The notes under the pieces are model-generated. The model did not search any database and was not told the origin of the DNA. It saw only the letters and a list, made by a program, of their open reading frames with translations. A DNA stretch of 16,596 nucleotides from Planctomycetota bacterium (GTDB taxonomy: Bacteria > Planctomycetota > SZUA-567): NCBI GenBank assembly GCA_031270145.1, contig JAISYD010000019.1:1-16596 (forward strand), given 5' to 3'. The translations under genes were made by a program, and so were the position numbers. This document shows positions 1 to 8,379 of this stretch, in pieces. Numbering within the stretch: the first letter of the stretch is position 1; each line of letters opens with the position of its first letter.

Positions 1-1185
1 TTTTCCAGCGCCGCGGCCGAGGCCGGGGCGGCGGCGGCCATCCGCTCCGTTTGCGGAGACGCCGGCGGGACGGCGGCCCTGGAAAACTCCGGGATCGATC
101 CCGGCCTTATGCTTGAGGCCCGCAACCAGGCGTCGGAAAGTTTCCTCACCGCCGTCTCCCTGGCCCGGGTCAATTTGCGCCGCTTCCATGAATACCAGCG
201 TAGGCAGGGCTATCTGCATGACAATGGCGACGGGGCCGGCCTTTCCCGCGTCGTCCGCCCCTTGTCGAGAATCGGGATTTGCTGCGGCTCGTCGCCAGCC
301 GCGCTATTGATGTGCGCGGTTCCGGCCCAGGTGGCTGGCGTGGGGCGGATAGCAGTGGCGGCGGCGGCGGACGCGGCCGGCAAGGTTGATCCAGCCCTGC
401 TGGCGGTCGCGCGGCTGCTCGACTTGGACGAGGTCTACCGCCTGGACGGCGCCTTGGCGGCCGCGGCCTTGGCGTTGGGGGCCGGGCCGATCCGGAGGGT
501 CGACAAGGTGGTCGGCCGGCTTGACGCCGCTGGCGCGGCGGTTGGCCGGATGCTTTCCGGCCAAGCCGGCTTCGCCGTGTCGGTCGGGTTTGGCGGCCTG
601 GCGGTGGTGGCCGACGCCGGAGCCAACGCCAGGTTCATCGCCTCGGATCTGCTGGCCCGGGCCGGAATGGAGGGCGATCCCGGGCCGCTGGCCCTTTTCG
701 CCACGGATCGCTGGCTGGCCGAGGCGGTGCGCATCGAAATATTGCGCCGTTTAGACGCCGCCGCCGCCGGCCAAGCCAAGCGGAATCTGGAGCGGGCGGG
801 CGGCCTGTTCCTCTGCACCGGCGCGGAAGAGGCCATCGGCGCCGTAAATCTGCTGGCTCCGTCCAGGCTGGAGTTGATGACCCGTGACAACCAGGCCTGT
901 CTGGCCGACGTCGAGAATGCCGGCGCCGTGTTTCTCGGCCCCTGGTCGCCGGATGGGGCCGGCGACGTTTTTTCCTGCCTCGGCCTGGGTTTGCCGGCGG
1001 CCGGAGCCGCCAGGTTCGCCTCCGGCATCGGGGTGGGCGACTTTGTCAAGGAAATATCGGTGGTGGAATGCGCCCCGGAGCGCTTACTCAGGGCCAGGCG
1101 GCATTTCCAGGCCTTGCTGGAGGGGGACCCCCTTGGGGAGGTTGCCCTGCGTGAGCGCCTGGAAATGTTGAAGGCTGGTTGGTGA
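1..1185 (+). CDS. Histidinol dehydrogenase family protein, 5'-truncated by the window, probably inactive
   Basis: The frame is open from base 1, and the codons before the first ATG (109) already align with HisD, so the gene starts outside the window. About 394 codons are present against about 430 for HisD. Family landmarks seen: VNLRRFHEYQ, VPAQVAGV, VDKVVG, a DLL segment at 649-657, NAGAVFLGPWSP, and a C-terminal DF-K segment. HisD oxidises L-histidinol to histidine using zinc and NAD. In E. coli the zinc ligands are Gln259, His262, Asp360 and His419, and the bases are Glu326 and His327. By my hand alignment the equivalents here are Arg (658-660), Met (667-669), Asp (964-966, kept), Gly (1135-1137), Ser (862-864) and Arg (865-867). 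The GPGN and GPSE motifs are also gone, and the PGG loop is about four residues short. I infer a pseudoenzyme or a protein with a new role. The family call is firm; the function is unknown. Confidence 0.85.
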   Translation, partial: FSSAAAEAGAAAAIRSVCGDAGGTAALENSGIDPGLMLEARNQASESFLTAVSLARVNLRRFHEYQRRQGYLHDNGDGAGLSRVVRPLSRIGICCGSSPAALLMCAVPAQVAGVGRIAVAAAADAAGKVDPALLAVARLLDLDEVYRLDGALAAAALALGAGPIRRVDKVVGRLDAAGAAVGRMLSGQAGFAVSVGFGGLAVVADAGANARFIASDLLARAGMEGDPGPLALFATDRWLAEAVRIEILRRLDAAAAGQAKRNLERAGGLFLCTGAEEAIGAVNLLAPSRLELMTRDNQACLADVENAGAVFLGPWSPDGAGDVFSCLGLGLPAAGAARFASGIGVGDFVKEISVVECAPERLLRARRHFQALLEGDPLGEVALRERLEMLKAGW

Positions 1186-1208
1186 CGGCAAGGGGACGGC
1201 GTACGGTC

Positions 1209-1242
1209 ATGGGTTGCCCGGAGGCGCCGCCGGACGGGCCAT
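1209..1242 (+). other. Possible GC-rich hairpin between the HisD-like and CBS genes
   Basis: In the 77-nt gap between the two + strand genes, GCCCG (1216-1220) can pair with CGGGC (1235-1239). CCGG repeats inside could extend the stem. No T-tract follows, so it is not a standard terminator. It lies just upstream of the CBS gene's ribosome binding site. In such GC-rich DNA it may be chance. Confidence 0.2.
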
Positions 1243-1262
1243 AGGAATGGAAGGAGGCTTTC

Positions 1263-1979
1263 ATGGCTGGCTTCATGGGGTTGCGCGGACTGGAAGTCAA
1301 GGCTCCCCGGGAAATGTCGCATAATCGCGGGGATACGGAGCGCGTGGAACGGAAGCACAGCGACACCGTGCGCATTGAGCAGGCGAAGCGCTCCCATGGA
1401 ATAGTCGACAAAATCATTCGGGAACAGGGCGGCGGCCAGTCGGTCTCCGGCGAAACCGCCGACGACGGCGTGCTGGACGCCGCCATTGAGCGGAAAATCG
1501 CCCTGACGCCGATTGGCGAGGTCATGTCCGCCAAGGTGGCGGTTCTGACCTTCGACGACACGATCATGACCGCCATGGAAATATTTTCCCATATCAGATT
1601 CCGCCATTTGCCCATCGTCGACGAAAGCGGCGGCATCATCGGGGTGATTTCCGATCGCGATGTTTTGCGCAATTCCAGCCCCTTCTACGGAACCATCAAC
1701 GAGCAAAACCGCGACCGGGAGATCATGGGCAAGAAGGTGGGCCTGATCATGACCCGCAAGCCGCTCTGCGTGAACCCGGAAACGCCCATGCTCGAGGCGA
1801 TCCGCCTGATGAACGGCAAGCGCATCTCCTGCCTGCCCGTGGTGGCCGGCGACAGTTGCCGGCTCCTTGGCATAGCGACTTGGAAGGACGTGGTCCACGC
1901 CCTGTGTCCGGTCGGCTTCAAATCCCCCCACGACAGCGGCCTGCTGCGCGCCGTCGCGCCCCTCAGGCCCGCGGAGTGA
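1263..1979 (+). CDS. Protein with two CBS domains
   Basis: This 238-residue protein has a charged N-terminal extension of about 80 residues with no recognised domain, then two CBS motifs at about residues 83-137 and 157-215. Typical cores are visible: RFRHLPIVD followed by GVISDRDVL, and ISCLPVV followed by LLGIATWKDVV. CBS pairs usually bind adenine nucleotides or AdoMet and act as energy or ligand sensors. No catalytic or membrane domain is attached, so the partner is unknown. The start is well supported: AAGGAGG at 1251-1257 lies 5 nt before ATG 1263. It follows the HisD-like gene by 77 nt on the same strand and may be co-transcribed with it. Its last 17 nt overlap the 3' end of convergent hrpA. 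Confidence 0.85.
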   Translation: MAGFMGLRGLEVKAPREMSHNRGDTERVERKHSDTVRIEQAKRSHGIVDKIIREQGGGQSVSGETADDGVLDAAIERKIALTPIGEVMSAKVAVLTFDDTIMTAMEIFSHIRFRHLPIVDESGGIIGVISDRDVLRNSSPFYGTINEQNRDREIMGKKVGLIMTRKPLCVNPETPMLEAIRLMNGKRISCLPVVAGDSCRLLGIATWKDVVHALCPVGFKSPHDSGLLRAVAPLRPAE

Positions 1980-4900
1980 GGAGCCGCCAGGCCTCGTCCA
2001 GCCGTTTGGCGCTCCCGAGCGTCTTCTGGCCCGGCTCCTGGGCGAAGAGGCCGACGCGCCATTCTTCCAGCAGCCAGCGGTAGGACATGAGGCTCCTGGC
2101 CTCGTTCGGGGACAGGCGGGAAAAAGCGGCGCTCTCGTAACGCTCGCGATAGGGCAAGATCTCGGCCAGGCGCAGCCTGTCCTTCCCCAAGGCGTAGCCC
2201 AGCCGCTCAATCCGTTTGGCCGCCGCCTGAACGAAGCGGGGGAGCTGGCGCAACTGCTCGGCCGCGGCCAGACGGAGCAGGGCCGGCGACAGGAGCGACT
2301 CCAGTTGCCGCCGGATGTCACGGAACGAATCGGCGTGCGCCGGCGTGGGCGGCGTCTCCAGTCCTGGCAACTGTCCGGCCGCCAGCCCAAAGGCCTGATC
2401 CAGGGCCGTGGCCGTTTCCAGGGCGAGGCCCGGGAAGGCGGCCTTGCCTTTCGCCAGCCGCTCCAGGAACAGGCGATGGCGGCGCGCCGGCTGGTCGACG
2501 GCGAACGCCTCGTCCAGGGCCGAGCGGATCGCCGCGTCGGCCAAGTGGTCGCCGCCGCCGCCAAGAAGTTGCGCCAAGGCGGCTGAACGGACGGAAATGC
2601 CGGCCCGGACGTCCTTGCGCACTTTTTCAAGCCAACTTCCCAGGGCGAGGGCGATGAGGCGCCGAAAGCCGTCCGGCATCGCTTGATCCGCCTCTTCCCG
2701 GGTGTGGAAGACACGGATGCCGGCGCTCCGGCCCTCGTCCACCAAGGCGGGAAAAGCGGAGGCGCCGCCGCCGCCGCCGATTTCCACCCTTTCCGGCAAA
2801 TCGCCGAAGTTCCATTCCGTCAGGCCGGTCTTCTCGAATTGCCCGCTTTTCAAGGCGTCAAAAGCCTGCCGCGCGGCAAAATTGAGTTCTTCAACCAATT
2901 CCGCCAGATTCCGCCCTTCGCGGATCGCCTTACCGTCCCGGCCAATGGCGCGCACATTCATCAGGAGAAATGCCGGCAATTCCCCCGGATTCCAGGCTTC
3001 GGGCGGAATCCGTACGCCGGCGGTCCCATGGATCGCCTGACCCAGGGCCTTGAGGAGCGGCCGATCCGGCTGTCCCAGGCGCTCGGCAACGAGCGCCGCC
3101 GTTTCCGGGATGGGATTCAGCTCGCGCCGCAGGCTCTTGGGCAGCCCCCGCAACAGTTCCGCCACCTTGCCTCCCAAAAGCCCCGGAACCAGCCATTCCA
3201 GCCGCCAGGCCGGCAGATTTGGGATGTCGGCCACCGGAACAACCACGGTCGCTCCGTCCGAGGGATGGCCGGGATTGAAGCGGTATATGACGGGGTAGCG
3301 GCGTCCGGCCAATTCAAGCTCCGAGGGAAAGCGATCCGGGGTGATGCCGTCCGGCGGATTGGCCAGCAAATAGTCCCGGTCGAGGCGGAGGAGGCCGGGA
3401 GTCTCCTTTTCCTTTTCATGGCAGAATTTGACCAGGGCCCGGTCGTTGTGGATATCGCCGGGGAGGCGCTCGTCGTAAAAGCGGTAAAGGGCCTCGGAAC
3501 CAGCCAGCAGGGGTTTCCTGGCCTTATGGGCCAGATCGGCCAGCGAATGGATCAGGGCGCGGTTTTCCTGGAAGAACGGGAGGCGCGTTTTCAGGTTTTC
3601 CCCGATTAGAGCTTGACGGATGAATATCTCCCGCGCCGCCGCTGGATTGATCGAGCCGTAATGCACCCGCCTTCCCTCCACCACCGGCAGGCCGTAGACC
3701 TCCACCCTTTCCCTGGCCCGGACAAAGCCCGAGCCGGCGTCGTAGCAAGGTTCGGAATAGGAGCGTTTGGCCAGGGGGCCGGCCAATTTTTCCACCCACA
3801 ACGGATCGATTTCCGCCACGCCGCGTCCGAACAGGCGGCTGGTGTCCACCAACTCGGCCGCCACCACCCAGGCCGGCGTCAGTCCCTTGCGCTTGATTTC
3901 GCTGGGCTGGTCGCCGGCCTTCCGGCCGGCGTCGCGCCGTTCCCGGGCGGCCCGGGCCAACCCCGAACCTGGCCAAAGCAGGAAGCGGACGCCCCGGGCG
4001 CCCTGGTAGTCGTTCTCGTCGCCCAGTTTGCCGATCCGCCCAAGCAGGCCGGCCAGGATGGCTTGATGCAGCCGGGCGTAGCCGCCGTCACGCTCGTCCG
4101 AATCGGCGTCGGAAAAAGGATCGCCGCCGCCAGGCGGCAGGTTGGCCGCCAATTCCGCCAGTTGCCGGAATATGTCCCGCCATTCCTGCATGCGGAGGTA
4201 ATTGAGGAAATTCTGGCGGCAGAATTTCCGCGCCCGCGACTTGGACGGCAATTCCGCCAGGGCGTCGTCGTAGAATTTCCATAGCCGCAGCCAGCCGAGG
4301 AAATCCGATTTTGGATGCAGGAAGCGCCGGTGCGCCGCCTCGGCCTCGCCCCGCTTCGCCTGGGGGCGTTCGCGCGGATCCTGCACCGACAGCATGGCGA
4401 CAATGATCATGGCCGGCTCCATGACCCGGTTTTTTTTCGCTTCCAGCAGGATGCGGGCGAAACGCGGCTCCACCGGCAGGTTGGCCATGCGCCGGCCCGA
4501 AGCGGTGATTTCGCGGTCGGCGTCCAGCGCCCCCAGCTCGGCCAGTTCCCGGTAGCCTTCCCGTATCCGCTGAGGCTGGGGCGGATCGAGGAAGGGGAAG
4601 TCCTCGACCGCGCCTAGCCCGAAATGCCGCAGGCGCAAAATGACCGAGGCGAGCGAGGCGCGGCGGATTTCCGGATCGGTGAATTTCGGCCGCTTCAGGA
4701 AATCCGCCTCGCTGTAAAGGCGCAGGCATATGCCGGGCGCCGTCCGCCCGGCCCGGCCCTTTCGCTGATCCGCCGAGGCTTGGCTGATTTTCTCGATCTG
4801 CAGGCGCTCCACCGAGGCCCGATCGGAAACCCGCCTCAGCCTGGCCAGCCCGCCGTCGATTACCGCCCGCACCGCCGGGATGGTGAGCGAGGTCTCGGCC

Positions 4901-5949
4901 ACATTGGTGGAAAGGATTATCTTCCGCTTGTCCGTGTCCTGGAAAACCAGCTGCTGCTCCTCCGGCGAAAGCCGGGAATAGAGCGGCAGCGCCAGGCAGC
5001 CGGGCGGCCCGGAACGGGCCAGCGTGTCGGCGGCGGCGCGGATGTCCGCCTCGCCCGGCAGGAAAACCAGGATGTCCCCCCTTGGCATTTCGGCCGTCAA
5101 TTCCTCCACGGCGTGGAGGATCATGACGTCCAGGTCTGGATCCTCGTCGTCGCCCTCGTCCGGCTGGCGGTAGCGCGTCTCCACCGGAAAGGTCCGCCCC
5201 TCCAGGAGGATGGCCGGGGCGCCGCCGAAATATTCGCTGAAGCGGTCCACGTCCAGGGTGGCGGAACTGACGATCAGGCGGAGAGCCGGGCGCGTCGGCA
5301 GCAACTGTCTTAGACAGCCCAGCAGGATGTCGGTGTCAAGGTCGCGCTCGTGCGCCTCGTCGAGGATGACGGCGTCGTAGGCCAGCAGGCGGCGATCGTT
5401 TCGCAACTCGTTCAGGAGAATGCCGGAGGTCATGAACTTGACCAGGGTCAAGGGGCGGGTGCGATTCTGGAAGCGGATTTGGAAGCCCACCTGGTCGCCC
5501 AGGGAGGTCCCCAACTCCTGCGCCGTCCGCGCCGCCACCGACATTGCCGCCAGGCGGCGGGGCTGGGTGACGCCGATTAGGCCGGTCCGGCCCAGGCCCA
5601 ATTCCAGGCATATTTTGGGAAGCTGGGTGGTTTTCCCGCTGCCGGTGGAGCCGGCGACCACCACCACCTGGTTGTCGCGCACGGCGGCGGCGATTTCCCG
5701 GCGCCGGGGCGTTATGGTCAGTTCTTCCGGATAGCTTATGGCGGGGACGGAGGCCGAACGCCCGGCCAATAGTCGCCGGGATTTTTCAAAAGCTTGCCGG
5801 AGCCTTTCCAGCGCGGCCGGCGTTTCCGGAGTCGGCTTTCGGAACCGCCGGAGACGCGCCGCCTCCCTCCCCAGGCGCGGACGATCCGCCAGCATCGTCC
5901 GCTCCAGGCCGGCGAGGACGATGCCGGGCAGGTCAGCGTCCCCGGTCAC
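1963..5949 (-). CDS. hrpA: ATP-dependent RNA helicase HrpA (long form, DEAH box)
   Basis: This 1328-residue protein aligns along its whole length with E. coli HrpA (about 1300 residues). Helicase motifs are intact: Walker A GSTGSGKT at about 100-107, QPRRLAA near 129, DEAH at 197-200, SAT at 229-231 and QRKGRAGR further on. The helicase-associated/OB region follows, and then the long C-terminal extension (DUF3418 type) found only in long HrpA proteins. The family unwinds RNA in the cytoplasm and has been linked to mRNA processing and rescue of stalled or collided ribosomes. I chose the GTG at 5949-5947 because AAAGG (5958-5962) lies 8 nt upstream and the N-terminus matches HrpA. The start lies inside the 3' end of pdxA (17-nt overlap), so translation is probably coupled. 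It is the last gene of the queH-spoIID-pdxA-hrpA run. Confidence 0.95.
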   Translation of the reverse strand: MTGDADLPGIVLAGLERTMLADRPRLGREAARLRRFRKPTPETPAALERLRQAFEKSRRLLAGRSASVPAISYPEELTITPRRREIAAAVRDNQVVVVAGSTGSGKTTQLPKICLELGLGRTGLIGVTQPRRLAAMSVAARTAQELGTSLGDQVGFQIRFQNRTRPLTLVKFMTSGILLNELRNDRRLLAYDAVILDEAHERDLDTDILLGCLRQLLPTRPALRLIVSSATLDVDRFSEYFGGAPAILLEGRTFPVETRYRQPDEGDDEDPDLDVMILHAVEELTAEMPRGDILVFLPGEADIRAAADTLARSGPPGCLALPLYSRLSPEEQQLVFQDTDKRKIILSTNVAETSLTIPAVRAVIDGGLARLRRVSDRASVERLQIEKISQASADQRKGRAGRTAPGICLRLYSEADFLKRPKFTDPEIRRASLASVILRLRHFGLGAVEDFPFLDPPQPQRIREGYRELAELGALDADREITASGRRMANLPVEPRFARILLEAKKNRVMEPAMIIVAMLSVQDPRERPQAKRGEAEAAHRRFLHPKSDFLGWLRLWKFYDDALAELPSKSRARKFCRQNFLNYLRMQEWRDIFRQLAELAANLPPGGGDPFSDADSDERDGGYARLHQAILAGLLGRIGKLGDENDYQGARGVRFLLWPGSGLARAARERRDAGRKAGDQPSEIKRKGLTPAWVVAAELVDTSRLFGRGVAEIDPLWVEKLAGPLAKRSYSEPCYDAGSGFVRARERVEVYGLPVVEGRRVHYGSINPAAAREIFIRQALIGENLKTRLPFFQENRALIHSLADLAHKARKPLLAGSEALYRFYDERLPGDIHNDRALVKFCHEKEKETPGLLRLDRDYLLANPPDGITPDRFPSELELAGRRYPVIYRFNPGHPSDGATVVVPVADIPNLPAWRLEWLVPGLLGGKVAELLRGLPKSLRRELNPIPETAALVAERLGQPDRPLLKALGQAIHGTAGVRIPPEAWNPGELPAFLLMNVRAIGRDGKAIREGRNLAELVEELNFAARQAFDALKSGQFEKTGLTEWNFGDLPERVEIGGGGGASAFPALVDEGRSAGIRVFHTREEADQAMPDGFRRLIALALGSWLEKVRKDVRAGISVRSAALAQLLGGGGDHLADAAIRSALDEAFAVDQPARRHRLFLERLAKGKAAFPGLALETATALDQAFGLAAGQLPGLETPPTPAHADSFRDIRRQLESLLSPALLRLAAAEQLRQLPRFVQAAAKRIERLGYALGKDRLRLAEILPYRERYESAAFSRLSPNEARSLMSYRWLLEEWRVGLFAQEPGQKTLGSAKRLDEAWRLLTPRA

Positions 5950-7006
5950 CGTCGGGACCTTTCGCCGGATCGGGCGGGGCGTTTCCGGCCAATTCGGCGG
6001 CGCATTTGATGGCGTAGATCAGGCTGTTTGGGTTGGCCCGGTTCTTCCCCGCCTGATCAAAGGCGGTACCGTGATCCACCGAGGCGCGGATTACGGGAAG
6101 GCCCAGGGTGATGTTGACGCCCAGCATGTCGGACCAGGCGTCCTGTTCCGCGTCGTATTTGAAGCTGAGCAGCTTGAGCGGAATGTGCCCCTGATCGTGA
6201 TGCATGGCCACCACCAGATCGAAGGCGCCGCCCAGGGCCTTGGCGAACACCGTGTCGGGGGGAAGCGGCCCGGTTACATCCAACCCGCCGGCCCGCGCCT
6301 CCGCCGCGGCCGGGCCGATGATTTCAATCTCCTCGCGGCCAAAAAGCCCGTTCTCGCCGGCATGGGGATTGAGGCCGGCCAGCACCAGGCGCGGCCGGGC
6401 CAGCCCGAATTTCCGCATGGCCGCCTCGCCCAGGCGGATGACGGCCAGGATGCGCTCGCGGGTCAGGCGGCCGGGGACTTCGCGCAGGGGGACATGGGTG
6501 GTGGCGTGGATCACCCGCAGTTTTTCGCCCATCAGCAGCATGGCGTAATTTTTGGCCCCGGTGAGGGAGGCGTAGATTTCCGTGTGGCCGGCGTAATGGC
6601 GTCCGGCCAGGTTGAGTGCCTCCTTGTTGAGGGGATTGGTGACGGTGGCCTGGATTTTCCCGGCCAGCGCGAGCTCGATGGCCTTGGCGACCGAGCGGAA
6701 GGCGGCCTCGCCGCACTGGGCCGAAACCCGGCCAAGCGCGAATTTCCCCATGTCCAGGCAGGCCAGATCCAGTACGTCCAGCGTTCCGGGCAAGTCGCGC
6801 ATTTGCCCAACCCCGGAGACGGCGTTGATCTCGCAGCCGATTTTCACGATGTCCCTGGCGGCGGTCCGCATCGCCCCGGCGTCGCCAATCAGCAGGGGTC
6901 GGCAGATGCCGCGGATTTCGGGATTCAGCAGGGTTTTTACGGCGATTTCCGGGCCGATTCCGGCCGGGTCGCCCATGGTGACGCCGAGTATGGGACGTCG
7001 CGGCAT
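5933..7006 (-). CDS. pdxA: PdxA-family 4-phospho-hydroxyacid dehydrogenase (4-hydroxythreonine-4-phosphate dehydrogenase type)
   Basis: This 357-residue protein has the full PdxA pattern: GDPAGIGPEI near 12-21, NPLNKEAL, GHTE, GLNPHAGE at 211-218, HHDQGHIP at 269-276, and VNITLGLP followed by VDHGTAFD. The three expected metal-binding histidines are H171, H215 and H270. True PdxA oxidises 4-hydroxythreonine-4-phosphate in the DXP-dependent vitamin B6 pathway. Close paralogues (PdxA2) act on 4-phospho-threonate or erythronate and usually sit beside a DUF1537 kinase. No such kinase is in this window, but the MHHDQGH wording leaves the substrate open. The ATG at 7006 has GAGGG (7013-7017) 6 nt upstream. 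It starts 16 nt after the spoIID-like stop and overlaps hrpA, which indicates an operon. Confidence 0.9.
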   Translation of the reverse strand: MPRRPILGVTMGDPAGIGPEIAVKTLLNPEIRGICRPLLIGDAGAMRTAARDIVKIGCEINAVSGVGQMRDLPGTLDVLDLACLDMGKFALGRVSAQCGEAAFRSVAKAIELALAGKIQATVTNPLNKEALNLAGRHYAGHTEIYASLTGAKNYAMLLMGEKLRVIHATTHVPLREVPGRLTRERILAVIRLGEAAMRKFGLARPRLVLAGLNPHAGENGLFGREEIEIIGPAAAEARAGGLDVTGPLPPDTVFAKALGGAFDLVVAMHHDQGHIPLKLLSFKYDAEQDAWSDMLGVNITLGLPVIRASVDHGTAFDQAGKNRANPNSLIYAIKCAAELAGNAPPDPAKGPDGDRGR

Positions 7007-7022
7007 GAAGAGCCCTCGTCAA

Positions 7023-8339
7023 TCATCGGAAACCGGCGTCGCTTCCCCACAGGCGCACCGGTTTGGCCCCGGGGAAATAAAGCGCCAGGATGTCCAGGAA
7101 ATTGTAGCCGAGCTTGTCGGCGGCGTAGGCGGCGCCGTATTGGCAAAGGCCGACCCCGTGGCCCCAGCCGTAGCCCGAAAAGGTTATCCTGGCCTCGTCG
7201 CCGCCTTCAATCGCCATATAGGTGCTGGCAATGTTTTGCCGATCCGGCCCCATGGCCAGCCTGAAATCGTTGGCCGGCACGCGGACCTGCCCTCCGCGAT
7301 CCCCGACCAGGGTCAATTCCAGGCTGACGACCCGGCCCAGGCGCCGGCCCATGGGGTTCCCCCGATAATCCAGCCCTTGCAATACCCGTATTTCGCCGGG
7401 TTGCCGCAGCAGCCCGGCTTGGCGGAGTTTGGCCGCCACTTCCTGCCGGGTGTAGGTGGCGCGCCAGGGCGTGGGGCGGTTTTTCGCGGCCGAGCAGCGC
7501 GGGCAGCTTACGCCCGACAGGGCGAGAAGCGGGGTCTTGGTGAAGAACCACCTGGCGTCGGCGGTGAAGCCGCCGCATTCGGAGTGGAAAAAGGTCTTGA
7601 TCAGCGCGTTCTTCTCGGTGAGCACCACCCCGGCGGTGGAGTCGACGGCCCGGCGCACCTGAGGCTCGACGACCGGGGAGGGCCGCCATACCTGGGAGCG
7701 GACGTCGGCGTGGACGTCGTATTCATCGTCCGCGCGGCTGCGCATCTCGAAATAGGCGTAGGAACGGGCGGCCACCGCCTGGGCCCGGATGGCCTCCAGC
7801 GGCCAACTGCTGAAAATCTCCCCCGCCACCACCCCGTAAAGGTATTCCTCGATGGGCAGGCGGGCCAGGATGCGAAGCCGTGGGAGTTTGCGCCCCCCCG
7901 ACTCGATGTGCGTGCCGTGGATTTCGATCTCGTGGGGCAGGTTGAGGCTGGCCTCGCTTTGGTCGGATTTCTTCCAGGACAGGCGCAGGGGTTGCTGGTC
8001 GAGGGATTTGAGGCGAACCCGGACGTAGCGGTCGCTCCCCAGCTTGACGCCCTGTCCGGTTGGGGTGACTTCGACCGACACCGATTGGCTGAAGTCGCCG
8101 CTGTGTTGGCGCATGTCCATGCCGATGGCGGAGATGGCGACACGGCCATTGATGGTGAGAACGGCGCGTTCCAGGGCGTCGGCCGCCAGGACGCGGATTT
8201 CCGGCTGGCCGCGGCCCGACAGGTTGGCCGCCAGGATGTCCGGGCGCAGGCCAAGCTCGGGCGCCTCGCGGAAGGCGAGATGAAAAAAGCCCAGCCCAAG
8301 CAGGGCGAGACAAATCAGCCTAAAGAACCATCCCAGCAT
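7023..8339 (-). CDS. SpoIID/LytB-domain protein, probable peptidoglycan lytic transglycosylase
   Basis: This 438-residue protein has an N-terminal hydrophobic segment (about residues 4-22), an uncharacterised region to about 150, and a SpoIID domain to the end. Diagnostic motifs: LPIEEYLYGVVAGEI (162-176, including the likely catalytic Glu174), AQAVAARSYA (187-196), FHSECGGFTAD (251-261), a CPRC pair (C279, C282) that may join nearby His residues in binding zinc, and GYGWGHGVGLCQYGA (389-403). SpoIID cleaves denuded glycan strands in sporulating Firmicutes. Homologues also occur in non-sporulators as cell-wall remodelling enzymes, so this is not evidence of sporulation. The membrane segment implies action outside the cytoplasmic membrane. 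ATG 8339 is chosen because the hydrophobic N-terminus begins there and AAGGA (8348-8352) lies 8 nt upstream. An in-frame extension upstream overlaps queH and is not credible. Confidence 0.88.
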   Translation of the reverse strand: MLGWFFRLICLALLGLGFFHLAFREAPELGLRPDILAANLSGRGQPEIRVLAADALERAVLTINGRVAISAIGMDMRQHSGDFSQSVSVEVTPTGQGVKLGSDRYVRVRLKSLDQQPLRLSWKKSDQSEASLNLPHEIEIHGTHIESGGRKLPRLRILARLPIEEYLYGVVAGEIFSSWPLEAIRAQAVAARSYAYFEMRSRADDEYDVHADVRSQVWRPSPVVEPQVRRAVDSTAGVVLTEKNALIKTFFHSECGGFTADARWFFTKTPLLALSGVSCPRCSAAKNRPTPWRATYTRQEVAAKLRQAGLLRQPGEIRVLQGLDYRGNPMGRRLGRVVSLELTLVGDRGGQVRVPANDFRLAMGPDRQNIASTYMAIEGGDEARITFSGYGWGHGVGLCQYGAAYAADKLGYNFLDILALYFPGAKPVRLWGSDAGFR

Positions 8340-8379
8340 CAGCGGCTTCCTTGGGTCGTCAACCTTGATCGTAAATATA

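Noticed and set aside
435..2714. Long open frame on the - strand opposite the HisD-like and CBS genes and hrpA's 3' end
   Set aside because: The product is a Pro/Arg/Ser-rich shadow with no family resemblance. It runs antisense to the HisD-like and CBS genes and out of frame with hrpA.
5738..7264. 508-codon + strand open frame opposite hrpA's start and pdxA
   Set aside because: It has no recognisable domain, and its reverse strand is intact, motif-complete PdxA.
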